Assembly (NCBI GenBank): GCA_030549335.1
Contig: CM060184.1
Coordinates: forward strand, 43,427,909 to 43,491,908
Origin: Pontederia crassipes
Lineage: Eukaryota; Streptophyta; Magnoliopsida; Commelinales; Pontederiaceae
Direction of reading: 5' to 3'
DNA: 64,000 nucleotides
A program made the translations under genes and the position numbers. This document shows, one piece after another, positions 13,311 to 23,165 of this stretch. The notes below the pieces were generated by a model. The model was not told the origin of the DNA, searched no databases, and saw only the letters and a list, made by a program, of their open reading frames with translations. How positions within the stretch are numbered: position 1 is the first letter of the stretch; each line of letters opens with the position of its first letter.

Positions 13311-13635
13311 TTCTTATTAGTAAGTTCATACTCTTATTTTTAAACACTATGTTGAAAATGGAAGCCTTTAACTAATTCCCACCTGGAGGGGGCAAACCTA
13401 GGATTCTTTAGGGGGACAAAAATAATGGATGAAAAATGTGAAGTCCCCATCTCATGACCTCTTGGATTTCAAATGGCACAACCAATAGAATAAGTTACAA
13501 GCTGTGAATGACCTACCAAATTTATTTAAGGGGGGCCGCTTGATTTTTTAATGCTAAAATTAATATATGAACAAATATAGATAATAACATTTTAACAATT
13601 TGGGGTGGGGGCCAAAGTCCCATCCTGATGTCCCC
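13311..13635. other. unassigned stretch
   Basis: No gene or known repeat is recognised. The text has several GGGGG and CCCC runs (for example near 13388, 13410, 13530 and 13600) but no clear repeat unit. Confidence 0.3.
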
Positions 13636-14813
13636 TGATGGCGGATGGATTAATCGAGGAAAATGAACATCATTACATTTCTGAAGCCAAGAAAGTTTAT
13701 AAGAATCTAAATGTGTCTCCAATTTGAGCTCCAATTTTTTCACCAAAGTTTTTGAGACAACATTTTCACCACGCTGCCTATCAATAATGATGGTGCATAC
13801 CTTTTCATGTGAAGCACATTGAGTATGAAAGATATTGTGATGAAGCCATGTTTCATCTTCGGCATGTGATTATTTTGAGAGGTGTTGAACAATTAAAGTC
13901 TCTCATTCATCATTATAAGTAATCTCCTCTTGTTCATTGTCATTCTCCTCATTAGGATATATGTCAAATATAGGTTTATCTTCAACTTCTTCAACAAGAG
14001 AGATAACCCTTTGATTTGAACAGTCGGAAGCGATATGACCAAATCCTCGACATTTAAAGCATTGTTTAGAGGCATGATTTGAAACAGTGCGAGGATTACC
14101 TTCTTGTGTCGGAGCCCTCTTAGAAGAAATCATTTTGTTAGATGGTGATGGAGACTTGATGGCTGGAGTACTCCCTCGGTTAAAGACTCCTTATTTTCCA
14201 AAGAGTTTACGACCACCCTTCTCCTCAGATCGAAGATCGTCAAGATATCGAGCGATAGTTTGCTCTTTAGGCTTTTGTTTGAAGTTGTAAAAGCTAGAGA
14301 AGGAATCTTGTTTGTAGTTGGGGAAGGAATTGCTTTTTTAGCTCCCTTTTCATCTTTTCCCATGTCATGATTTTTTGCTTTCTTTCATGCTTCCTTTGTC
14401 TCTTTAGATTCTCCCACCATATCAAAGTATGTTTTTTTCAATTTGATGGCAATAAGTTTGACCTTCTTATCTTCTGGGATGCTTTTATAGTCGAAAATCT
14501 ATTCGATTGTCGCAAGCCAATCGATGAAGTTTTTTGGATGTAGTTTACCTTCAAAGTCAGGGATGTCAACTTTGACGCCATAGTCACCATGTTGACGTCA
14601 TTGGCTGAGATGAAAAGAACCCCTCCAAGTGGATGAATCACTATCGTCTTCATGGAACAGATTGAAATCCTCTTCATCATCAACTTGCGAATCATGACGT
14701 TGCTCGTCACGATTTGCGGCCTGGATAACTTCAAGCTGTTGTTGTAGTTGTTCAACTTGCCTTCTCAACTCGTCCATCTCGATATTATGAAGATCACACT
14801 CGTTGCTGCCCAT
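13636..14813 (-). pseudogene. Ty3-gypsy gag-protease relic (minus strand)
   Basis: On the minus strand: a start-proximal coiled segment (MDELRRQVEQLQQQLEVIQA, 14813-14598), the gag core word KVDIPDFEGKLHPKNFIDWL followed by a stop (about 14590-14500), a zinc knuckle CFKCRGFGHIASDC of the CX2CX4HX4C type (about 14060), and a protease-like stretch (CTIIIDRQRGENVVSKTLV) below 13890 in which the catalytic DSG/DTG-type signature is not recognisable. Stops and frame changes break it. The protease runs directly into an LTR-end-like stub at 13636-13668, so RT, RNase H and integrase are missing. Gag would coat element RNA and protease would mature the polyprotein; neither can be made intact here. Confidence 0.82.
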
Positions 14814-14862
14814 GTTGACGTTCGAACCACGTCGACTACGACCAGTCGTGGAAAGAACCGAA

Positions 14863-14874
14863 GCTCTGATACCA
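14863..14874 (-). other. retrotransposon primer-binding site (initiator tRNA-Met type)
   Basis: The minus strand reads TTGGTATCAGAGC immediately after the LTR end, the usual plant primer-binding site complementary to initiator methionine tRNA. It fixes the element's orientation as minus and places the 5' LTR at higher coordinates. Confidence 0.85.
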
Positions 14875-14876
14875 AC

Positions 14877-15400
14877 TGATGATGGATGGATTTATCGAGG
14901 AGAATGAAGCCTCCAAAAATAATAAGAAAACAACTAAGTATATCAAGAAATCCACCGATCATCATGAGAAGTAAAAGATCATATTGGAAAGTGAAGGAAC
15001 ATTTTGAGAGTTGAAGAGACTTTCATTTATTATGTTATTTAATTAGAAGTAGTATAAATAGGGATGAATGTAAGGTGTGAGATTATGTTATGTTTTATTA
15101 AATTATGAACTTTGAGTTCTTATCTTTGACTACGTTTGTCTTGGTGGATTTCTTAATATGCTTAGTTGTGTTCTTATCTTTTGATTACGTGTGTCTTGCA
15201 TGAGATACTTCACTTTTTAAGATGACACTTCAGCTCTCAAGATAATCCTTCACTTTCCCAAGTTGTCTTTTCGATTTCTTCAATATTTTTTAACTTGCAT
15301 GATGCTTCATCTCTCAATGTATTTTCTAAACTTCTGCATAATATTAAATATTCTTTAAACACATGACTTTTTGAAATCTTACCAATCCTTCATGACATTT
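14877..15400 (-). repeat. 5' LTR of the gypsy gag relic (outer end uncertain)
   Basis: The LTR's inner end starts at TGATGATGG beside the primer-binding site. About 33 bp of it (GGATGGATTTATCGAGGA) are repeated in the stub at 13636-13668 (GGATGGATTAATCGAGGA). The outer end is not resolved; I place it before the microsatellite at 15499. No target duplication was found. Confidence 0.55.
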
Positions 15401-15498
15401 AATATCTTTTTTTTTAATTCTAAAAGATCTTCATATCACCTCATCTTCACCTATTTAATCTCCATCATCCACCCTGTCCACCTGATATATATGTTTGT

Positions 15499-15739
<241 letters not shown>

Positions 15740-15913
15740 AAAAAAGAAGATGAAGAATGACAAAAAAAAGCTCATAGGCTTATTATTTATATATATTAGC
15801 AGTACATATTTGAATCAACTCAGAGTTGATTCCAGGTGTAGTGTACTCCTATTCCAGACTTATTGGTTATTACATATGCATGCAGTAATTCTGACAGCTC
15901 TTCGTTGAGTCGT

Positions 15914-17651
15914 TCAAGCAGAAATGGAGTCCATCCGACGACCACTGAAGATGGACATCTCGTTCCCCCTGTTGAACTTTATGCGCTTGGCCTCCTCCCT
16001 GGAAATTTGGTAAGAGCTCATGATCACCTCCACGGGCATGCCCCGGAGCGCCGACGCCTTCCCCACGATCTCACTCACCATCGCGTTGCCGTTGGTCTTG
16101 AACGAGATCCACTCGAAGTTCTCGCTCTGTGATCGCTTCATCACCGCGTAGTTCTGGGGGATGACGATGAGCTGGCCCTGTTGGAGCTCGCCGTCGAACA
16201 CGTTCTTGCCCCGGTGTCCCACCACTTGCATCCGGCAGCTTCCTCTGATCACGTACATCACGCTGTGCGCGTTAATGTTCCAGTGCGGAGCTTGCATGGC
16301 GTTCTGTAAGATCAAGGTCGTAAATAATTAATCATTTGTATGCATAATGGGAGGCATAGATACGTATTATAAATAGTTGTTGTGTTGCGTACGTACCCTG
16401 TGGAGGACTCCTCTCTCGGCGCTCATTTGGATGAACTGCAGGATGGGCATCTTCTGGCTGTTGAGGCTGGTAAGCCTTCCCCAGCGCGGGTTGTAGACGT
16501 CGGAGCGCATGGGGTTTCCAATGTTCTCCACCTTCTTCATGTAGCAGTAGGCCTCCTCCAGGCCGTTGGCGTCGCTCCCGGGACCCTCCTGCCTGCGCTG
16601 TGAGGATCTGCCCAACTCTTCTTCTTCTTCTCCCATGGACTCGGTCACTGCCGCCCTTATCATGTGAAGCCCCTTCTGCACTCGAACTATCTCGCCTCTG
16701 CTTTCATCGGGGTTCTGAATCTTCCTAGTCATCTCCCTGTCGATGCCCAAGGCCTCAGTCAACATTTGGTTGTCGAAGCCTTCGAGGACGCTGCTGTGCT
16801 CCAATCTCTCCTCTCGTCGGCCTACAAATTGATGTGATCGTTGTTGCCGTCCGGCCAAGAGGAATTCCTGATGTGTACGATGTCTATGGAATTAGCAAGT
16901 AGCAACAAAGAAGATGAAGACTACGCGTGCATGCTTGCAGTTAAGTTAAAGTACCCTTCGACGGGGCTCGAGCTGGTTAGCGTTGCTGCTGGTATCGAAG
17001 ACAGTGACAGCAATGACCGGGCTGTCACCGTCGTTGTAGAACCAGAAAGCAACTCCGGCAGGCACCGCAATGACGTCTCCATGCTGGCATCGATGAATTT
17101 TCTGGTGCTCATCTCTCACCGTCTGTCTTTGGCCCTCTCCGGTCTCTGTTATCATCTGCTCTTCTGTTTGGCGGAAGGATTGATATGATTCTGGGCAACC
17201 AGGCATCACCATTCCGCTCAACCCCTTTCCTGCACATATAAATGGGTCATGGCCAAGCATGCATGAAACGAGAGTGGAGTGCACGTTAGTTGTGCAATTA
17301 TTTTGACGTACCTTGAATTATGTAGACGAGGCGAGGGGAGTTGGAGTAGGAAGGCAGGAGAAGGCCTCGGGACTCGATGGTGCAACGCAGGGCGGCCACG
17401 CCGGCGCACTGGAATTGCTCATTGGATTCTTGGAAATACTCAGTGAATCCGGCCTCGGACTGCACCCGGTGCATGGGTTCCTGGGCGCTGAGACTCTCTA
17501 GCCGGCACTGTCCGGCCTGGTACGAGCCGAAACCTCGTCGGCTTCCCCACCATGTGGCCTGTTCCTGCCGATACCCTGCCTGGGCAAAAGAAGCGTGGCA
17601 CAAGAGCAGCAAACAAAGAGAGGAAAGGAGGGTTTTGATGAAGAGACCCAT
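15914..17651 (-). CDS. 11S seed storage globulin (legumin/glutelin type), gene A
   Basis: Four exons on the minus strand: 17651-17312, 17229-16955, 16867-16397 and 16303-15914, all with GT-AG introns of 82, 87 and 93 bp; this is the classic three-intron 11S structure. The joined length is 1476 nt (491 residues plus stop), normal for the family. A signal peptide of about 25 residues (ending SFAQA) directs it to the secretory pathway and protein storage vacuoles. Two cupin domains follow. The Asn306-Gly307 processing site (NGLEE) divides acidic and basic chains. Cys49-Cys82 should form the intrachain bond, and Cys125 (PGCPE) pairs with Cys313, position 7 of the basic chain, between chains. The product stores nitrogen as hexamers in seed. 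No break was found; it is the only apparently intact host gene here. TATA-like sequence sits about 60 bp upstream. Confidence 0.95.
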
Positions 17652-18006
17652 GGTAGTACTCGTTAATGAATTAAGTTGGTGTTTGATGGAATCGATGTGA
17701 TATTAGGGGTGGTATTTATAGTTGTTTATCTGGTATGTTTGGTGGACTGGTTGGTAGCATACGACAAGTTCTCTTCGCTGCTCCTATTGCCGCATTTTGG
17801 CGTCTGGCCAAGTTAGGAAGGAAGGTAACAAAAGAGCTCGAGCTGTTCACGTAGCAGCTCTCTTTCTTTTTTCTTTTTCTTTTTTTTTCGATGGGAGCTC
17901 TCATTTTGGTGGTAAGCATCTAAACAGGGAACATGTGAGGGTGGAAGCCATGAACGGACAGTAAGTGTTGAAAGCAGGCACTTATTGGAAGCTCAAACGC
18001 ATGTCC
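17652..18006 (-). promoter_or_regulatory. promoter region of 11S gene A
   Basis: On the minus strand a TATA box (CTATAAATACC) lies at 17711-17721, about 60 bp before the start codon. Further up, 17800-17850 read on the minus strand contains GTGAACAGCTCGAGCTC followed by CCTTCCTAACTTGGCC. This resembles the upstream region of 11S pseudogene B (19889-19935), so the two promoters share ancestry. I saw no canonical CATGCATG legumin box in this short upstream stretch; one such word occurs in intron 1 near 17268. A CACTA-like relic abuts the region at 18007. Confidence 0.7.
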
Positions 18007-18429
18007 CACTATTAAAAAAACGCGGATTACCGACGGTCCGGACCGTCGGTAATCAGTCCGAAAATCGTCGGCAACGTAATTATCGATGGTTTTTCAGTCG
18101 GAATCGATCCGTCGGAAAAACGCTCGTCGCAAATGGATTTGCGACGGCTCAAAAAAATCTGTCGCAAATATCGACGATTCTGGCCGTCGGAAAAGTCCCC
18201 GGCGGTTCGACCCGTCGAAATTTTCCGACGGTTGCAACCACCGGAAAAGTGCCCGGCGGTTCGAACCGTCGATATTTCCGACGGTTGCAACCGCCGGAAA
18301 AGGCCGGCGGTTCGAGTCGTCGCAACTTTTCGACGGTCGCAACTGTCGAAACTTTGGACGGACGTCGCAACCGTCGATCTTTAGACGGTCGCAACCGTCG
18401 CAAATAATTTTTTAAATATAAAAAAATTA

Positions 18430-18540
18430 GCGGCCGGATCCGGCCGCCTGGCGTTCGGATCCGGCCACCTGGCGGCCGATCCGGCCGCCTGGAGGCCGGA
18501 TCCGAACGGCCACGACCGGATCCGGCCTCCGGCCGGCCGA
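18430..18540. repeat. GC-rich GGCCGGATCCGGCC palindrome cluster
   Basis: Repeated GGATCCGGCC words, in several phases and variants, make a short block of extreme GC content within AT-rich surroundings. The neighbouring 18540-18760 is GA-rich with GCCGGCGTCCGGCG repeats. It lies in the middle of the CACTA-like relic. Confidence 0.8.
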
Positions 18541-19020
18541 CAGCAGAGAGAGAGACGCCGGCGCGGAGCGGGAGAGAGAGATACGTCGGCGCGGGAGAGG
18601 GTCGCCGGCGTCCGGCGTGGGAGGGTCGCCGGCGTCCGGCGTGGGATGGTCGCCGGCGTCCGACGAGCGGGAGGGGTGCTCGCGGCCGGGAGAGAGAGAG
18701 GAGAGGAGGGAGAGAGAGAGGAGTGGAGGGAGGAGGGAGAGAGAGAAGATGGATGAGGAATATATATAAAGGGAAAAAGTGGAAAGAAAGCGGGAAAAGG
18801 AAAAAAAAGCGGGATAACGAAATTTTAATTACCGACGGTTGCGGCCGTCGAAAACGTAAATATTAAATATTTTTATAATTATCGACGGTTGTGACCGTCG
18901 AAAATATATTTAGTTATATATAATATTTATTTTTTATTTTACCGACGGTTTTGACCGTCGGTAATTGCGACGGATTTTGTGACGGTTGGATATCCGTCGA
19001 AAATATCGACGGTCCTAATC

Positions 19021-19700
19021 GTCGAAAAATTAAATAATAATATAATAAATTATATAATTAATTTTTTTATTTCCGACGGTCTTGACCGTCGAAAAATCCG
19101 TCGAAAACATTTAATAATAATATAAAAAATACATAATTTAATTTTTTATTTTCGACGGTCATAACCGTCGAAAAAGTCGTCGGAAATTAGGACGGATGGA
19201 TATTCGTCGAAAATATCGACTTTTCTAATCGTCGAAAAATTAAATAATAATATAATAAATTATATAATTAATTTTTTTATTTCCGACGTTCTTGACCGTC
19301 AAAAAATCCGTCAAAAACATTTAATAATAATATAAAAATACATAATTTAATTTTTTATTTCCGACGGTCATAACCGTCGGAAAAGTCGTCGAAAATTGCG
19401 ACGGATGGATATCCGTCAAAAATATCGACGTTCCTAATCGTCGAAAAATTAAATAATAATATAATAAATTATATAATTAATTTTTTTATTTCCGACGGTC
19501 TTGACCGTCGGAAAATCCGTCGAAAACATTTAATAATAATATAAAAAATACATAATTTAATTTTTTTTATTTCCGACGGTCATAACCGTCGGAAAAGTCG
19601 TCGGAAATTGCGACGGATGGATATCCGTCGAAAATATCGACGTTCCTAATCGTCAAAAAATTAAATAATAATATAAATTATTTCCGACGGTCATAACCGT
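19021..19700. repeat. 210-bp tandem array carrying GACGGTC/GACCGTC palindromes
   Basis: The segment beginning ATATAATTAATTTTTTTATT occurs at 19052, 19262 and 19472, a period of 210 bp, with a shortened fourth unit at about 19650. Each unit contains a 'cttgaccgtc' palindrome, a 'cataaccgtc' palindrome and a TGGATATCCGTC word. Differences between units are scattered single bases. Confidence 0.88.
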
Positions 19701-19795
19701 CGAAAAATCCGTCGAAAACGGAACCGTCGAAAAATCCGTCGCAAATTGCGACGGATTTAGAACCGTCGAAAATTATCCGTCGGAAAATGAGATCT

Positions 19796-20115
19796 AGATT
19801 TGGTTTGATTAACGTTACAGTGGCAAGACGGCTTGTTCATTTCTTTACGTGATCCATCTTCTATCTCAAATGCTTTGCTAAGTGACAACTTGAACAGCTC
19901 TCTTGTTCTATTACTTCCTAACACGGCCACATATGTGGCAACTCGAACGCGAATGCTGCTACTCTGAACCGAACACTTCGTCTCACTTCACCAACATCTC
20001 GTGAGTGTGCTCCCAGAATCTAATATTAAGTATCAACCTTAGGTCTATAAATAACCATCCGGTCCCTCGTCACTAGACTACCGCTACTATAAACTTTCTT
20101 AAGCAACAAATCCTC
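19796..20115 (+). promoter_or_regulatory. promoter remnant of 11S pseudogene B
   Basis: TATAAATA lies at 20046-20053, 63-70 bp before the start codon, similar spacing to gene A. At 19889-19935 the text (TTGAACAGCTCTCTTGTTC, then TTCCTAACACGGCC) parallels the gene A promoter read in the opposite direction. The pair is therefore divergent. Confidence 0.65.
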
Positions 20116-20350
20116 ATGGCCACTTCGAAGCTCACTTAGCTCTCCTTCTCCCTCTACATACTGCTTTTGTGCCATGGCTCCGTGGGCCAGATCTTTGGCT
20201 CTAGCCAGCACCAACCTTGGAGCAGCCAACGCAGGTTTGGGCAGGTGAGCCATCAGCAGTGCCAGTTCGAGAGGCTGAGCGCCCAGGAGCCCCTCCGCCA
20301 TGTCGAGTCCGAAGCCGGATTCACCGAGTTCGTGAAGGGGTATTGGTGGC
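20116..20350 (+). pseudogene. 11S globulin pseudogene B, exon 1 fused to start of exon 2
   Basis: From ATG at 20116 the frame has an in-frame stop at codon 8 and then a recognisable 11S start: hydrophobic leader (LLLCHGSVGQIFG), QQCQFERLSAQEPLRHVE and SEAGFTEF. The last ~115 bp of exon 1 and intron 1 are missing: after TTC at 20331 the text GTGAAGGGGTATTG matches the beginning of exon 2 of gene A (GAAAGGGG...). The sequence then stops at a retrotransposon LTR, with the 5-bp duplication GTGGC at 20346-20350 repeated at 28317. The leader resembles monocot glutelin leaders. It would have encoded a vacuolar seed storage protein. Confidence 0.9.
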
Positions 20351-20374
20351 TGTAATATACTCACAAAGTAAAAT

Positions 20375-20470
20375 AAAAAAAATAAATACAACAACAAAGT
20401 CTTATCCCACTACGTGGGGTCGACTACATGGATCATACGACGCTGACGCCTCGTTAAGAAATAAAGCTAA
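20375..20470. mobile_element. Au-SINE-like fragment
   Basis: The words ACAACAACAAAGTCTTATCC, CACTACGTGGGGTCGAC and TACATGGATC follow the conserved core I recall for plant Au SINEs. No complete 5' promoter boxes or target duplication were identified, so it is a fragment within the gypsy LTR. Confidence 0.45.
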
Positions 20471-20519
20471 AATCAGTTAAGACCCATTAAAAAATCTATT
20501 AGCCTAACAAATCCTTAAA

Positions 20520-21366
20520 TTCAAGTATAAATATCACATGTTATGCTCTAAATCACTCATTTTACCTCACTTTTCTCTCCTCCAAACCCCAGCCGGCTGC
20601 AAACCAGAAAGGCCAGCACACAAAGAAGGCACGTGACTCTCTCCAAGCTCTTCCTCACTCATTCCCTCAGCTTTTCTCTCCCACACGAACAGCAAGAAGC
20701 CTCACTCATGTTCTCCCCCTCCACTCACTCCAGCATGGCAGCAGCAACTCAAGGAGTTTCCTCACGTAGCAAACAACTAACCTCTCCCACCCTCACTCTC
20801 TGTCCTATCAACTCACGATAGTAGCAACAAGGGATCCTATCAACACAGAAGAAGAAAGAAAAGAGAAGCTGCCACATCAAGAAAAAAGAGAAAAGAAGGA
20901 TTAAAATTTAGATTAATAAAATTTTAACTTAAATTTTAAAGATATATTTGAGGGGATCTTAAATCTTAATCATCTTCTTAATGATATATGCTTGTATAAA
21001 TTAAGAGGTATTAAGGTTAAACTAGATCTCATTAAGACATGATTAGGGAATGTGTATTTAACGACTTGTGTTTCTTTATATTACTATTCTATTATTATTC
21101 ATGATTAGAATGTCATGTATTTTATAGCTTAATGCTCTATCGCTCATTATGCTTAATAGTGGAATGTTTATTGTTAATTATGTTAACTCATTATGAAGTT
21201 GTTGAAAGCTCATGTACATTTATGAACTTGATAAGTATGTTGAGGGGATCCAAATCCCCTAATCACTCCCTAATGATGCTTGTTTGCTTAGATTAGGGCA
21301 TAAGAATCTAACATATATTCTTTAAATGGATGATTAAGGGATATGCATATTAGTAGTTGTATATTT
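20520..21366 (+). other. gypsy LTR body left of the nested copia
   Basis: No gene. A CT-rich leader-like stretch (20560-20830) resembles the transcribed start of gypsy LTRs. A short direct repeat (TTGAGGGGATC at about 20950 and 21240) lies in the AT-rich part. The open frame at 20633-20821 has no recognised match. Confidence 0.4.
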
Positions 21367-22573
21367 TGTAGGATCCCAAAGGGCACCAAGAGGGGGGTGA
21401 ATTGGTGTTCAATTCGAAAATGTTGATTTCACAAAAATCGTCGTGGAAGCTTAAAATCGATTATTAAATCATTTACAATTCAGATCATAAATTCAATATT
21501 AGAGGGAGAGAGAGAAAATCAAACGTAAAGGCACGGCGGTTATTAACGAGGTTCGGCCACACCTTGGTCTACGTTCTTGCTCCGACTTCTCGACCTCGAG
21601 ATCGTCGGAGATTTCACTAGCACTTCTTTTATTCCAAATGGGACAAGGAAGAAAGTCCTTTACATCAACTACCTTTTCTCCGCTTCGAAAGACAAGGCAA
21701 CCTTTCATCTTAGGAAGCCAATCTATTTCTCTCGCTCAAGAGGTAAGATTTTGAACCTCTTTTACACATAAGCTCTCTCTAATTTTTCTGAACAAAAGTG
21801 TTTCTCTCTTTTACAAAACTAAACTCACAAGAGAAGAAGAGAGAAAGAATGAGAAAGCTATAAAATGAAAACTTCAATAAATGATCTCTCTTTGACAACT
21901 TGAAGCTTTTCTTCAAAGAGTGAATGGATGTCTTTGCCTCTGGATTTGGCACTCATTTTATAGTCTTCAATGTGCGAAAAATTTATCCAGAAATCATTCC
22001 ACAAATTTCTCCTTCAAATTTGACCGTTATTGTTCATTTGACTAGCAGGTCGGTCGACTGCACTTCTAGATCGATCGACCGGTCTATGTGACAGTTGCGC
22101 GTTTTCTTTAACTTCTGCGCTTGATCGGTCGACCGGTCCAGTCTCGCAGTTTTGATTTGTAGCCGTTGAGTTGATCGGTCGGCTATTGCATAGACCAGTC
22201 TGTCGACCGGTACAGTCTCGCAGTTTTCATTTGAGCAGCTTATGCCTTGATCGGTCGACCGGTTTTTCAGATCGGTCGACCGGCCTTCTTTGTTTCGACC
22301 GGCAGGTTGACCAACCTGCACTATTTTGATCATAACTTTCTGCACGGTTATCCAAATTAGATGATTTTGGAGTCTATGTAAAGCTAACAGAATTCTCTAC
22401 AAGGTTCCACTTTTCTCCTAAACTAATTAGATCAGTTATAATTATTTAATTAAAGTGTAGTGCATAACATTATCCATTTTTCTTTAAATTTTTTTTATCA
22501 TTTCAACTTTAATCTTTCGATGTTTGTTTCATCAAAATATAATTTTATATGTCATTAAAATTTTAACCCAACA
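21367..22573 (-). repeat. copia LTR, 3' copy (about 1.2 kb)
   Basis: On the minus strand it starts TGTTGGGTTAAAATTTTAAT at 22573, just after a purine tract (AAAAAAGAGAGAGAT, 22574-22588), and ends GGATCCTACA at 21367. A TATA-like CTATAAAATG lies near 21957-21966. A GGTCGACCGG palindrome cluster at 22040-22315 lies upstream of that TATA. Confidence 0.85.
22040..22315. repeat. GGTCGACCGG palindrome cluster in copia LTR
   Basis: Perfect or near copies of GATCGGTCGACCGGTC repeat several times, with an associated word CAGTCTCGCAGTTTT also repeated. The cluster is upstream of the LTR TATA-like box (minus orientation), a position that would suit an enhancer; function is inferred. Confidence 0.85.
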
Positions 22574-23165
22574 ATCTCTCTCTTTTTTATGAAGACAAAC
22601 CGAGAAATATGAAAAAGATATAAGTTGGCGAAAAAATTATAAAATCTTGCCCCTTAATACTTAACTTTTCTTAAAGTACATTCAAATCATATTTCTCCTA
22701 TATTTCTCCCCCTTATGTTTCATCAAAAAGTCGTTTATAAACGAAGTATATAAGAAACCATATGTAACTCCCATTTAATCAATTTTTCAAAAAAAATATT
22801 CCCCCTATTTTTCATATAATAGATATGTAGAGTATTGTAAGTTTTGAAAGATAACTCCCCCTAAATTTATAACTATTTTATAATGAAAATCAATTTATGA
22901 AAGTCAAAACAAAATATATTAAAAACTTTGACAAAACAATGTGATATCTATGATATGTGAAAATAGTGTTTAATCATGCTTCCCCTATCACCATGACCAA
23001 TCTTTTATGTATTCTTTTTTCTTTTAAAGAAATAGTAGTTTTGAAATTTTTGGTTGAAATCAAAAAGTAAGTGATACTTTTACTATAACCTTTGTGCCTT
23101 CACCACTTGTCATTTGCTTTGCATGTGAGGCACACCTTAAAAAGTAATCAAGTAACTTTTGGTAC

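Larger units (their letters stand above)
18007..19795. mobile_element. non-autonomous CACTA-like relic with GACGGTC palindromes
   Basis: The left end reads CACTATTAAAAAAACGCGG, a CACTA-type terminus. It is followed by dozens of GACGGTC..GACCGTC inverted pairs (for example CCGACGGTCCGGACCGTCGG), the layout of CACTA subterminal arrays. The centre holds a GC-rich GGATCC palindrome block, a GA-rich tract and a plausible TATA stretch (18770). The right half is a 210-bp tandem array. No matching TAGTG terminus or 3-bp duplication was found on the right, so that end seems lost. There is no transposase. The overlapping open frames at 18000-18415 are repeat artefacts. It lies exactly between the two divergent 11S promoters. 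Confidence 0.68.

Noticed and set aside
16382..17700. Plus-strand frames of 62-115 codons across the 11S gene
   Set aside because: They are antisense shadows of the minus-strand globulin exons.
17985..18415. Five overlapping Arg-rich open frames on both strands
   Set aside because: All derive from the repeated GACGGTC/GACCGTC palindromes, which are free of stops in several frames.
22034..22345. 103-codon minus-strand frame rich in Asp-Arg-Ser-Thr
   Set aside because: Translation of the LTR palindrome cluster; a similar frame appears in the second LTR (25394-25735) for the same reason.
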